Source: Streptomyces sp. 840.1 (GTDB taxonomy: Bacteria; Actinomycetota; Actinomycetes; Streptomycetales; Streptomycetaceae). From it: a stretch of DNA of 64,000 nucleotides. The translations under genes were made by a program, and so were the position numbers. Of this stretch, positions 17,601-25,537 are shown in pieces (within the stretch, counting starts at the first letter, position 1; each line of letters begins with the position of its first letter). The notes beneath the pieces were generated by a model. It had not been told where the DNA came from, ran no database searches, and was given only the letters and a program-made list of their open reading frames with translations. The stretch covers positions 5,260,001 to 5,324,000 of the forward strand of contig NZ_RJUU01000001.1 of the NCBI RefSeq assembly GCF_003751445.1. Reading direction: 5' to 3'.

Positions 17601-18109
17601 ATCCGCACCCAGAGGACCTCCACCTGGCCGTCAACGCCGTCAACGACTGGGTCGTCCGCGCCGTCACCGGCGGTGACTTCGCCACCCTGGTACGGGGACA
17701 ACCCACCGTCGAGGAAGGAGCGGAGGAGTTCCACCGCCTCGCCCGTTCGTACTGGTACCAGGTACTCGCCCGTTCGATGGCGTGGAGCCGTCTCGACGAT
17801 GATGTACGGAAACAGGTCACCTGGGACATGCTGGTCCTGTTGTGGCAGGTGATCGGGCGACTGGTACGCGGTGGCGTACCGGCCCGGGTGGTCTTCGTCG
17901 ACGCCGCCTTCGCCCCCAACCGCGGCGCCGTACCGGCGCGGCCCGACACCCCCGAATCCAGTCTGCTGCACAGCGTCCTCGCCGTCCTGGACCCGTACTT
18001 CGACGGCGGCACGAAGACCGCGGAGGAGCAGTTCATCGTCCGCGCCCTGTACGCGCCACTGCGCAGCATGCTCACCCGCCTGCTCGCCACCGTACCCGCC
18101 CACCCGTAA
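14603..18109 (+). CDS. DinG/XPD-like Fe-S superfamily 2 helicase of the pPIWI_RE island
   Basis: Protein of 1,168 residues; ATG 14603 overlaps the previous gene by 8 bp. Residues 1-240 are a helical island-specific region (ARYSLWTLRRSRTWLEALDT). Walker A is GIVGAGKST (Lys268), the DEAD box is IIDEAD (463-466), and motif VI is QVIGRLVR (1082-1089). Between motifs I and II four cysteines (C354, C377, C405, C411; SCPYWSACPRH) are placed like the Fe-S cluster of XPD/DinG helicases, which unwind 5' to 3' and resolve R-loops. A charged coiled insert (KYQEAYAEWRREEEQEGKRG) lies near residues 650-680. No frameshift is seen. The helicase class is secure; its substrate is inferred. Confidence 0.8.
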   Translation: MRSLTPPLTDVFNALKGFLGSSVPQPALEALCQVELGLYLQQKMMPGSPAGSAWVLFSGYGFAEAHRAPLPSDAAKTLRIARYSLWTLRRSRTWLEALDTYQRFDARVRAYDVPDAETPAARRDLSVAGDRFSVYEQLLRAAPPLAGRRLQVAGQGPHAFPVNRTMAVVDLPPAPRIPLVAHDMDLEPAGGGEPLIFTRENLEGTAAEMDAQHARSGKGRAPRWLERLRSFDLSTKSNGTFHKARKDEDFAFTVDGIQHLLGIVGAGKSTLRDIIAVYLAKLGKRTTIVVTDVAEVLKLVRLYDLYTDGAAAPVLGSSGRERHAQRLHRRLAGRGEHRLLAHDDPAFAYLGTSCLLNVRRLGATSTTEPLAYGEAPCSRLRPPSALRRDPSDGRYSEWQKRVTSCPYWSACPRHHGARTLVGALIWVATPAGLIDASPPRPQNGERIRFLELACRRSDLVIIDEADRVQMQLDRTFAPAVVLASDEDKGLIDQLSRHKIRELAAGGRTQLSERDVETFAAALNTAGAATDRLYAMLVAGYELRKWVRTGYFSAWTLQLGLLDERYEHPYDSGPDHPHHAPREALGKLLDAFRDNPFGDRHRRTEEDFSRLTALLNELLHTGNPENTRRRLTEVMDEVFSIDSKYMAARQRKYQEAYAEWRREEEQEGKRGHRRKPKPPPQTPEEWRKQLAERFEFTLLLSALEPRLAMINAMWPRVEAALSLGFNTMYRRPLDYGPMVPEAPMGNVLGFQFRVPGEDKGGVRSGELTFFRCSGVGRELLRTIPYLTSVDGRPGAHLLLMSGSSWAGASSRYHVCVPVGVVIEPPAEVTERIADGSSMRFEFIDDGDEKLRMSGTHPDDRPEKLRRIACHLGEGGDEYEVTEGGPLQQELLSLPPGRDQILLLVGSYAEARVVADTLHNLNVRWHSKVLCLVSDDEEITAEDEAPSAYHARSLRRGDVEHLKDLEADILVAPLLALERGHNILNEDDEAAIGTVYFLARPHPHPEDLHLAVNAVNDWVVRAVTGGDFATLVRGQPTVEEGAEEFHRLARSYWYQVLARSMAWSRLDDDVRKQVTWDMLVLLWQVIGRLVRGGVPARVVFVDAAFAPNRGAVPARPDTPESSLLHSVLAVLDPYFDGGTKTAEEQFIVRALYAPLRSMLTRLLATVPAHP

Positions 18110-18141
18110 GCGCCGAACCCCCTGTCCCAGGAGGTAATTCC

Positions 18142-20910
18142 GTGTACCACCACATTCGCGTCACGGCCTATGAACCTGACCCGCTCCACGGACCCTGGCG
18201 GGAGGAGATGAAAGTGCTGCGGCTCGGCGAGGACCTGCACGCCGAGCTCACCGGGATGCATGCCGAGGCGGGCAAGAACTCCGTCCACCCCCACCGGCTC
18301 CCCGTGCGCAGGTTCAACTCCCTGCTCCAGGCGATGGCGCCAGGCGTCATCGCGACCGGCCGCAACGCCGGGACGGATGGCCGTCTGCCGTGGCTCTACG
18401 CGCGGGAAGCCGTCCCGCCGGACGTGCTGGCCCCGGTGGTAGGAGCTTGGGCGGCGGGCATGCACCGGGAGGACGACGACTCGGAGGGCGCCGATTTCGA
18501 GGAGAGGCTCCGCTCTGGTGACCCGACCGAGACGGTACGTCTGCCCCACTGGGAGACAGAATCGGTCGACCTCGCCGAGAGCGTGCTCTCGGCGGGCGGA
18601 ACCGCCGAACCCGCCGCGCGACTCTACAGCCTGCTGCCCGAGTGGATCGCCTTCCGGCTGGCCGCCCGGACGTTCCGCACGGGCGGCACCACACTCCACT
18701 TCCGCGTTGAGAGCTCGGGTGACGGCGCGCGGCTTGTCTCCTGGCCGCCTCAGCGATACGAGCGCCGACGGCAGACCTGGTACTACTCGGCCTGCCTCGC
18801 CATCACCGTCCACACCGTGCCGTTCGCTCCGCGGTTCCGCGTCCATGTGTCCACCCAGGTACGCCGGTGGGCCACCCGACTGGACGCACGCCCCCACCAG
18901 CTCGGCGGTACGACCGTCCTGCTCGACGCTCCACTGCCGTGGCCGGAAGGGCCGGACCGGGGCCACCGGCTGATGGTGAACACACTGGGCTACGACCGGC
19001 GGTCGAAGGAACTGGCATGGCGCCGGCACAGTCCCGCACCGCTTGTGCCCGAGCTGGACATCGTGCGCAACTATCCCCGGCCCGAAGCGCTCTTCTCCGA
19101 CCCTGAACGCTGGATCAACGGTTCCGGGGACGTGGCCGCCGGCATCGTCTACCACCCGTCGATCGGCCCGCACGAGGTCGGACCCGGGCTGATGCCACAG
19201 GAGCGGGCGGATCTGGACGCCTGGGTCGAGGAAGGGCTGCGTCCCCTGCTGACCCGGGTCCCCGACCTCACGCGCGTCTCCCGGAGCAACACACCCTCCC
19301 TGCTGCCCCGTTCCGGCGCCGGACGCGTCCCGGGCGTCCGCGACGCCCAGCTAGCTCTGCAGCGGCGGGCGGCGCTGACACGCGCACTGAACGGCCGCCC
19401 CCTGGAGATCGACGTCTTCTGGCAGTCCCCGGAAACCCGTGCGGCGCTGCTCGCCGAGCTGCCCAAGCTCATTGGTCTTCCCGCCGGGCAACAAGTGCCG
19501 TCGGCCGACGGGGAGACCTGGCAGTGGCAGTGCGAGGGGGTCGATATCCGCGTCCGGGCCCGGCCCGCGGGACTCTTGGCCGACGCACTGCCGACCACCC
19601 GAGCCCGCGGGCGCCTCAGGGCCGTCCGGTTGGCCGAGGCCATTGAAGTGCGCTGCGGGCTCGTGGCGGACCGGGGGCGCCCGCTTCTCGGCGGGGCCGG
19701 AGTCGTGATCACGGAGATCGCCGGCAAGGAGCGCTTCGCTGCCGTCCCGGACTCCGACCCCAAGCACGCGCTGCGCATCGCCTGGGCACGGCAGGGACGG
19801 CTGACCCAGTTCGTGAACTCGCCCGACGACACCGACAGCGCTCTGGAACACCGGGCCCGGTGGACCTGGCTGGACGCCTTCCGGCAGCTGGGCGCGATCA
19901 GCCCGCCCGCCCACCGGGTGGGAGCCGGCATTCCGGGCGACCTTCAGTACGCGGCGCTCTGGCTCGTACGCCACACCAGGAAGGGGCCCACGCGATGCCC
20001 CGTCCACCGGCTGGTGGCGGTGCGGGTGCGCCTCGGGGACGGACCGGGCGTCATCGAGGGGTGGGACGCAGAACGAGCCGAATGGGTGCCGTATCCGAAG
20101 CTGTTGCTGCTGCTCTCCCAGGCACGGGAACCGGCGGCGAGTGGCGGGAAGGAGACCGGCACGGGGAAGCTCGTCGAGGACTCGGCAGCCCCGGGAGGAT
20201 CCCGGCCCGCTGCCCGCCCGGGCGTGGAGCAGGACAGGCAGCGGGAGACCGAGCGGCAGATCCGGGCACTGCTCTTCCAGCTCCGCGACCGCCCGACGCT
20301 GCTGCTGGCGGACGCCGGTAATCTGCGCCAGTGCTGGCCTGGCCTGCGCAACGGTGCACTGGACCGCGACACGCTCGGCTTCGGGGCCGAACCCGCCCAG
20401 CGGCACACGCTCTACGGCCACGACCTGCGGGTGCTGCTCGTACGGGACGCTAACGCCCGGGGTGAGGTGGCGGAGTGGTACGCCCACGATACCGAGGACG
20501 GGGTCGGCTTCGCCGAGGGTGTGTGGGGGACGGCGGATACGGAGGGCCGTGTCTTCGCGAGTACGGCCTCGAAGCCGCACACGGTGGTGAAACTGCCGAA
20601 GGGGCTCATGAAGCTGGTGCCCACGGCACAGGGCCGGACAGCGCCCGGGAAGACCGCGTGGAACCCCGGGCAACTGGAGATCACCGTGCTCGGCTGTCTG
20701 TCGGAGAAGGCGCTGACGGATTCGGGGCGTGCGGGTGACCCGCCCGACTGGCCGGCGGAGTGGGCGACGCTCACGCACCAGCTGCGCTACCACGACGATT
20801 ATCCACCGCTCGCCCGGCCTCTCCCGCTGCACTGGGCGCGTCTCGCCGGTGAGTACGTACTTCCGGTGGCTGGAACGAAGTCAGCGGGGAGTACGTCATC
20901 CGCTTCCTGA
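18142..20910 (+). CDS. pPIWI_RE-type prokaryotic PIWI protein
   Basis: Protein of 922 residues; GTG 18142 follows a strong GGAGG, 32 bp after the helicase stop. The N-terminal half (about 1-450) corresponds to the island's domain of unknown function plus MID-like region. The C-terminal part has the RNase H/PIWI hallmarks of this family: LLLADAGNLRQCWPGLRN (Asp724, Arg729), QLEITVLG (Glu846), THQLRYHDDY (Arg882) and the tail RPLPLHWARLAGEYVLPV. The conserved Arg and Glu that name the family are visible. Relatives are predicted RNA- or DNA-guided defence proteins working with a DinG-type helicase and a nuclease. Whether the D/E set allows slicing is not clear from sequence alone. Confidence 0.82.
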   Translation: MYHHIRVTAYEPDPLHGPWREEMKVLRLGEDLHAELTGMHAEAGKNSVHPHRLPVRRFNSLLQAMAPGVIATGRNAGTDGRLPWLYAREAVPPDVLAPVVGAWAAGMHREDDDSEGADFEERLRSGDPTETVRLPHWETESVDLAESVLSAGGTAEPAARLYSLLPEWIAFRLAARTFRTGGTTLHFRVESSGDGARLVSWPPQRYERRRQTWYYSACLAITVHTVPFAPRFRVHVSTQVRRWATRLDARPHQLGGTTVLLDAPLPWPEGPDRGHRLMVNTLGYDRRSKELAWRRHSPAPLVPELDIVRNYPRPEALFSDPERWINGSGDVAAGIVYHPSIGPHEVGPGLMPQERADLDAWVEEGLRPLLTRVPDLTRVSRSNTPSLLPRSGAGRVPGVRDAQLALQRRAALTRALNGRPLEIDVFWQSPETRAALLAELPKLIGLPAGQQVPSADGETWQWQCEGVDIRVRARPAGLLADALPTTRARGRLRAVRLAEAIEVRCGLVADRGRPLLGGAGVVITEIAGKERFAAVPDSDPKHALRIAWARQGRLTQFVNSPDDTDSALEHRARWTWLDAFRQLGAISPPAHRVGAGIPGDLQYAALWLVRHTRKGPTRCPVHRLVAVRVRLGDGPGVIEGWDAERAEWVPYPKLLLLLSQAREPAASGGKETGTGKLVEDSAAPGGSRPAARPGVEQDRQRETERQIRALLFQLRDRPTLLLADAGNLRQCWPGLRNGALDRDTLGFGAEPAQRHTLYGHDLRVLLVRDANARGEVAEWYAHDTEDGVGFAEGVWGTADTEGRVFASTASKPHTVVKLPKGLMKLVPTAQGRTAPGKTAWNPGQLEITVLGCLSEKALTDSGRAGDPPDWPAEWATLTHQLRYHDDYPPLARPLPLHWARLAGEYVLPVAGTKSAGSTSSAS

Positions 20911-21424
20911 GCGAGGTGCCGCCTGCATGGGGTGTCCCAAACGATCGACGCTGATAAGGATCAATGCTTCCCTCGTGTGAGCATCGAAGCCTGAACCTGA
21001 CCACGGGGACGGCATCTGGTGCACTCCTTGCTGGGATCACTGGGCGTCCGCCGTGACGCTCGTTTGACGCTCCCAGCGCATGGTGGCCCCAAGACGGAGA
21101 CGAGACGGACCTGACCTGGGGTTTTCTCTGAGTTCACCCGGGTGACGTGCTTCCGATGACGCACCATGTGGAGTGCGTGGCGATTCTGGAGCCGGTGAAG
21201 AAGGAGGACTCACCTGCCGTTTCGCTTGTGCGCGCCAGGTACGGTGTCCGCGTTGCGGGCGATATCCAGACACTGAAGCGGTGCTCGCGAGGCTCGTTCC
21301 GATGGCGTGCCAGGGGCCTCTTCCCGCCGTCCCCTGTCGGGCAGCGAGCATCGACGGGGCCGGCATCACGCTCCGCACCCTGTGCACTCCCTCCGGCATG
21401 GGCAGCTCCCGGAAAGATTGAGGT
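20911..21424. other. Gap after the PIWI island, no recognisable gene
   Basis: About 510 bp with lower and mixed coding character. Short open frames on both strands lack ribosome binding sites and recognisable motifs. It marks the border between the defence island and the conserved deoxynucleoside kinase gene, so it is where an attachment site or recombination scar might lie. I could not identify one. Confidence 0.5.
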
Positions 21425-22090
21425 ATGGCAGTGATCTGCGTCGGCGGCATGATCGGGATCGGCAAGACGAGTGTCGCCGAACTGATCGCCAAGGAACTTG
21501 GGAGCAAGGTCTTCTACGAGAGCGTGGAGGACAATCCGATCCTGCCGCTCTTCTACACGGCCGGCCCCGAAGAGATAGAGGCGAGGCGGTACCCCTTCCT
21601 CCTCCAGCTCTACTTCCTGCAGACGCGTTTCGCCGCGATCAAGGACGCGTACAAGCAGGACGACAACGTTCTCGACCGCTCCATCTACGAGGACTGGTAC
21701 TTCGCCAAGGTCAACCACGACCTCGGCAGGATCAGTTCCCTGGAGATGCGGGTGTACGAGGGGCTGCTCGCGGAGATGATGCGCGAGATCGACGGCCTGC
21801 CCTACCGCAAGGCACCCGATCTCATGGTGTACCTGCGGGCGGACTTCGAGACGGTTCTGCACCGCATCGGGCTGCGGGGACGCGACTTCGAACAGGACCG
21901 GAGTCTCGTCGGGTACTACCGGACGCTGTGGTCGGGGTACGACGACTGGGTGCGCGAGCACTACCGCGCCAGTGACGTCCTCGTGGTCGACATGAACGAC
22001 ACCGACGTGGTCAACAGTCCCGAGGACGCGGAGCGCGTGGTCCGGGAAGTCACAGACGCCCTGGCACTGGCGAGGTCACGGCGCGCCTGA
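21425..22090 (+). CDS. Deoxynucleoside kinase
   Basis: Protein of 221 residues, ATG 21425. It transfers phosphate from ATP to deoxynucleosides (dAdo/dGuo type) for dNTP salvage. The P-loop is GGMIGIGKTS (7-16). ESVEDNPILPLFY matches the substrate-binding region after beta-2, LDRSIYED is the DRS motif that binds the sugar and base, and LRGRDFEQ is the Arg-rich lid. Length is typical of bacterial deoxynucleoside kinases. It is a single-gene unit, separated from the next operon by a B12 riboswitch, and probably belongs to the conserved chromosome. Confidence 0.88.
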   Translation: MAVICVGGMIGIGKTSVAELIAKELGSKVFYESVEDNPILPLFYTAGPEEIEARRYPFLLQLYFLQTRFAAIKDAYKQDDNVLDRSIYEDWYFAKVNHDLGRISSLEMRVYEGLLAEMMREIDGLPYRKAPDLMVYLRADFETVLHRIGLRGRDFEQDRSLVGYYRTLWSGYDDWVREHYRASDVLVVDMNDTDVVNSPEDAERVVREVTDALALARSRRA

Positions 22091-22164
22091 TGCCGCCCGG
22101 TGGCCGGACACGACGGTGTCCCGGTACGCCGTCCGGCCGGGCTCCCGTCGCCGTGGGGCGGGTG

Positions 22165-22330
22165 ACATGATGGGCGGCGGACATGGGCGACGGCGGCCCG
22201 AGGAAACCGGTGGGAATCCGGTGCGGTACCGCCACTGTGATCGGCGAGCGGATCCCGACGCGCCACTGCCCCGCGAGGGCGGGAAGGCCGGGACGAGCAC
22301 GGACCCGAGAGCCAGGAGACTCACGCTGTC
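22165..22330 (+). ncRNA. Cobalamin riboswitch upstream of ferredoxin/FhuF-like pair
   Basis: Core elements in order are GAGGAAACCGGTGGGAATCC, GGTGCGGTACCGCCACTGTG and GAGAGCCAGGAGACTCACG (B12 box). This is the conserved AdoCbl/Cbl riboswitch layout. The aptamer ends about 55 bp before ATG 22384, so it can mask the downstream translation start or control termination when B12 is abundant. Confidence 0.9.
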
Positions 22331-22383
22331 GCCTCCTCGAATGACCCCGGGGCGGAACTCCCCGGCTAGAGGGAGGATGCGGC

Positions 22384-22776
22384 ATGCCTGAGCGGCCCGC
22401 CGACAAGAACGCGCCGACGCCGGACCGGGCGGTCCCCTGCCGGGTGGTGGTGTGCCGCGACTGCTGCTGCGGCACGGCCAAGGTGCGGGGCGATCACGCC
22501 GCGCAGACCGCGCGGTTGCGGGAGATCGCCCCGGTGCGGACATCCGAGTGCCTGGACCTCTGCGAGCAGGCCAACGTCATCGTCGTACAGCCCTCGGCCG
22601 TCGGACGGGCGGCAGGGGCCCGGCCGGTCTGGCTCGGCCTGGTCAACGACCCCGATGCCACCGAGGACATAGCGGACTGGGTGCGGGCCGGCGGGCCGGG
22701 TGTCGCGGACCGTCCCGGGATCCTCGACCTCTATCTGATCGACCCGCCGCGCCGCGTCGGGACGGCGATCTCATGA
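22384..22776 (+). CDS. (2Fe-2S) ferredoxin-like protein
   Basis: Protein of 130 residues. VVVCRDCCCGTAKVRG provides the first cysteines, and TSECLDLCEQANVIVVQPS the later pair, in the thioredoxin-like 2Fe-2S ferredoxin arrangement. VWLGLVNDPDATEDIADWV is the following helix region. Members of this family occur next to cobalamin and cobalt genes in actinobacteria. Control by the B12 riboswitch and overlap with the next gene (ATGA at 22773) suggest it donates electrons for corrinoid or ferric-complex reduction. Partner and reaction are inferred. Confidence 0.75.
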   Translation: MPERPADKNAPTPDRAVPCRVVVCRDCCCGTAKVRGDHAAQTARLREIAPVRTSECLDLCEQANVIVVQPSAVGRAAGARPVWLGLVNDPDATEDIADWVRAGGPGVADRPGILDLYLIDPPRRVGTAIS

Positions 22777-23468
22777 CCAACGGTTGGGGCGCGGCGGACG
22801 CGGTACCGGCCCACGAGGTCGTCGGGGCGCTGCGCGACGTGGCGCGGATGGGCGGATTCTTCGACCTGGACACGGCCCAGGGGCCCGGGTCCGGTGAAGG
22901 AGGGCTCACCGGGGAAGGGTTCGCCGCGCGGGCCAGGACTGTCAATGAACGCTACGACACCGCCGAGGCCCGCGTCGGAGTCTCCATCGCCCATCTCGGG
23001 CTCGCGGCACGCCTGTGGTCACCGGTTCTCGCCTGCGCGCTGTTGCACGGGATCGTGCCGGAGACGGCCACCGTGGAGTGGGCCGGTGACAGTCCGACGC
23101 TGCGGCTGGCCGAGCCCCGGGGCAGCCGTGCTCCGCAGTCGACGTCGTCGCTCGCCGATGCCGTCCGCGCTCAGGCGGACGGCGTCCTGGAGGGTGTCGA
23201 GCGGGGTCTTCCGGTGAAGGTGGCTCCCCGCCTGCTCGCGGGCAACTCGGCTTCCGCGCTGGTCGGTTCGGCGGCGCAGCTGCTGAGGTCCCGGCCCGGC
23301 CTGCGGGCACCGCTGACCGGGCTGACGAGGGAACTCCTCCAGACGGGGCGGCTGCTGGGCACGGGTGAGGTCACCGGCCCCGAGCTGACGTTCCGGCGGC
23401 GGAGCTGCTGTCTGTACTACCGGGCCCTGAACGGCTCGAAGTGCGGTGACTGCTGCCTGGCCCGGTGA
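22773..23468 (+). CDS. FhuF-like (2Fe-2S) reductase
   Basis: Protein of 231 residues coupled to the ferredoxin gene by ATGA. The C-terminus RRSCCLYYRALNGSKCGDCC is the four-cysteine CC-x(n)-C-x2-C signature of the FhuF family, which binds an atypical 2Fe-2S cluster and reduces ferric siderophores in Escherichia coli. The middle (AHLGLAARLWSPVLACALLH, SASALVGSAAQLL) matches the helical FhuF body. Here the gene is under a B12 riboswitch, so the substrate may be cob(III)alamin or another imported corrinoid rather than iron-siderophore. That is inference. Confidence 0.78.
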   Translation: MTNGWGAADAVPAHEVVGALRDVARMGGFFDLDTAQGPGSGEGGLTGEGFAARARTVNERYDTAEARVGVSIAHLGLAARLWSPVLACALLHGIVPETATVEWAGDSPTLRLAEPRGSRAPQSTSSLADAVRAQADGVLEGVERGLPVKVAPRLLAGNSASALVGSAAQLLRSRPGLRAPLTGLTRELLQTGRLLGTGEVTGPELTFRRRSCCLYYRALNGSKCGDCCLAR

Positions 23469-23538
23469 CCGGAGCGGAGCGGAGCGGAGCAGGCCGTCGG
23501 GGCCCGGCCCGCCCGTTTCCGAACGCGTCCGGGATCTG

Positions 23539-23573
23539 CTCACCGCGACGCAGGCAGCCCGCGTCGCGGTGAG
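23539..23573. terminator. Bidirectional hairpin terminator
   Basis: CTCACCGCGACGC at 23539-23551 pairs perfectly with 23561-23573 around a 9-nt loop. It lies between the convergent FhuF-like gene (ends 23468) and the ABC ATPase gene (ends 23649). A GAGCG microrepeat (four units near 23471-23490) precedes it. Confidence 0.7.
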
Positions 23574-23648
23574 TCCGGCGTCCCGGATCCGCCGCCGCAG
23601 GCCGGCTCGTACCCCGGTACCGGCGTCCAGCTGACCGAGGGCGCCCGG

Positions 23649-24449
23649 TCACCGGTTCGCGTCGGGCACAGGTGCGTCCGCCGGCAGGAACGTCACCTGG
23701 GGACGGCCCGTGCGAGGATGCACCGCGACCTCGGCGGTCACCTCGTAGACCTCCGCGAGCAGGCGCGGAGTGAGTACCTCGTGCGGCGCTCCGGAAGCGA
23801 CGACACCGCCGTCGCACAGAACGAACAGGCGATCGCAGTAGTACGCGGCCAGGTTGAGGTCGTGCAGGGCGACGAGGACCGTCGCGGGCAGTCTGCGCAG
23901 TACGGTCAGGATCTCCAACTGGTGCCGGATGTCCAGGTGGTTGGTCGGTTCGTCCAGGACGAGCAGCGACGGCTCCTGGGCCAGAGCACGGGCGATCAGA
24001 ACCCGTTGGCGCTCGCCGCCGGAGAGCCGGTCGAAGGCGCGGTCGGCCAGGGGGACGGCGTCGACCGAGGTGAGTGCCGCCTCGATCAGCGCGGCGTCCT
24101 GCGTCGTGTCGCCCGACAGCAGTCGCTTGTGCGGGGCGCGGCCCATCGCGACGACCTCACGCACGCTCAGATCGAGGCCGGAGGGAGCGTCCTGCACCAC
24201 TGCGGCCAGGGTGCGTGCCAGTTGGCGCGGTGGCAGTGACCAGGCGTCTTCGCCGTCGACGCGGACCGTTCCGGCTGCCGGCCGCAGTATCCGGTAGACG
24301 GCGCGCAGCAGGCTGGACTTGCCGCTGCCGTTCGGTCCGACGAGGCCGATCGTCTCCCCGGGGCGGGCCGTGAGCGTGACGTCGTGGACCAGCCGCCGTG
24401 CCCCGGCCGTGAGCGTGACGCCCTCGACGCGCAGTTCGGCCGCCGTCAT
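23649..24449 (-). CDS. btuD: ABC transporter ATP-binding protein, corrinoid/iron-complex type
   Basis: ATPase of 266 residues. Walker A is GPNGSGKSS, the Q-loop VVQDAPSG, the signature LSGGERQR, Walker B LLVLDEPTNHLD and the switch ALHDLN. The protein powers uptake through the FecCD-type permease encoded upstream, which it overlaps by 4 bp. The operon stands behind a cobalamin riboswitch, so the substrate is most likely a corrinoid. FecE/BtuD proteins cannot be told apart by sequence alone, so regulation decides the name. Confidence 0.85.
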   Translation of the reverse strand: MTAAELRVEGVTLTAGARRLVHDVTLTARPGETIGLVGPNGSGKSSLLRAVYRILRPAAGTVRVDGEDAWSLPPRQLARTLAAVVQDAPSGLDLSVREVVAMGRAPHKRLLSGDTTQDAALIEAALTSVDAVPLADRAFDRLSGGERQRVLIARALAQEPSLLVLDEPTNHLDIRHQLEILTVLRRLPATVLVALHDLNLAAYYCDRLFVLCDGGVVASGAPHEVLTPRLLAEVYEVTAEVAVHPRTGRPQVTFLPADAPVPDANR

Positions 24450-25537
24450 GCCGTGCCTCCCGCGTTCTTACGGGCGTCGCGTCGCATCAGCCACAGGAAG
24501 AAGGGCCCCCCGCACAGGGCGGTGAGGACCCCGACCGGCATCTCCTGCGGTGCCGCTACGGTCCGTGCCGCGATGTCCGCCAGGACCAGGAAGGACGCAC
24601 CCCCGAGCGCGGCGGCGGGCAGCACCCGCCGGTGGTCGCCGCCGACGAGGAGCCGCACGGTGTGCGGCAGCATCAGTCCGACGAAACCGATCGGTCCGGC
24701 CGAGGCCACCAGCACCCCGGTGACCAGCGAGACGAGCACGAACATCCGGGCCCGGAACCGGGCGACGTCCAGGCCCATGGTGGCGGCGGCCTCCTCGCCG
24801 GCGAGCAGCAGGTTCAGGTTCGGGGACTGCACCATGAGGACGGCGATGCCGAGCAGCAGCGCCAGGCCCGGCAGCCACAGCGAACCCCAGGACACGCCGC
24901 CCAGGCCGCCCAGCGTCCAGGCGAGGACGGTGCGTGCCTCGTTGCCGTTGTCCGTCGTCAGGAGCATCAGGTTCAACAGCGCGCTGAGCACTGACGCCAC
25001 CGCGACCCCGGCCAGGATGAGCCGCAGCGAGGTGATGCGGCCGCCGGTACGGGCGGCGGCGTAGACGAGCACGAGTGCGCCCAGTGCCCCGGCGAACGCG
25101 GCCGCCGACAGGGACACCGTCCCGAAGAAGCTCACCCCGAACACGATCACCGAGACCGCGCCGAGCGAGGCGCCGGAGGACACTCCGAGGAGGTACGGCT
25201 CGGCGAGCGGATTGCGCACCAGAGCCTGCAACGCCGTGCCGACGACGGCGAGACCCGCGCCGGTGACCGCGCCGAGCAGGACGCGGGGCCCGCGCACGTC
25301 GAGGACGATCGTCTCCCGCGCTCGGCTCCAGGTGGGTTCCGTCCAGTCGGCGCCGAGCGCGTGCGTGACGATGCCCCACACCTGGCCGGGCGGCACGTGC
25401 ACCGAGCCGAAAGCGAGTCCCGCGGTCAAGCAGGCGGCCAGGAGCACGGTGAGCCCGACCAGGGTGAGCGCGAACGCGGCCCGGCGGCGCGGCTTCACCA
25501 GGGCGGTGTTCTCGGCGTCCGTGGTGGACGCGGTCAC
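24446..25537 (-). CDS. btuC: FecCD-family ABC permease, corrinoid type
   Basis: Permease of 363 residues starting GTG 25537 inside the preceding stop (GTGA). About ten hydrophobic segments are visible, beginning FALTLVGLTVLLAACLTAGL. Family motifs include RGPRVLLGAVTGAGLAVVGT, NPLAEPYLLGVSSGASLGAV and GPIGFVGLMLPHTVRLLVG. Two copies form the membrane channel with two ATPase subunits. Order permease-ATPase behind the binding protein is standard for BtuFCD importers. Specificity is inferred from the riboswitch. Confidence 0.87.
   Translation of the reverse strand: MTASTTDAENTALVKPRRRAAFALTLVGLTVLLAACLTAGLAFGSVHVPPGQVWGIVTHALGADWTEPTWSRARETIVLDVRGPRVLLGAVTGAGLAVVGTALQALVRNPLAEPYLLGVSSGASLGAVSVIVFGVSFFGTVSLSAAAFAGALGALVLVYAAARTGGRITSLRLILAGVAVASVLSALLNLMLLTTDNGNEARTVLAWTLGGLGGVSWGSLWLPGLALLLGIAVLMVQSPNLNLLLAGEEAAATMGLDVARFRARMFVLVSLVTGVLVASAGPIGFVGLMLPHTVRLLVGGDHRRVLPAAALGGASFLVLADIAARTVAAPQEMPVGVLTALCGGPFFLWLMRRDARKNAGGTA

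Noticed and set aside
20961..21167. Possible integrase end or attachment site next to the PIWI island
   Set aside because: No tyrosine or serine recombinase motif, tRNA gene or direct repeat could be identified.
23471..23490. GAGCG pentamer microrepeat
   Set aside because: Only four units in GC-rich intergenic DNA; recorded with the terminator but not treated as a functional repeat.
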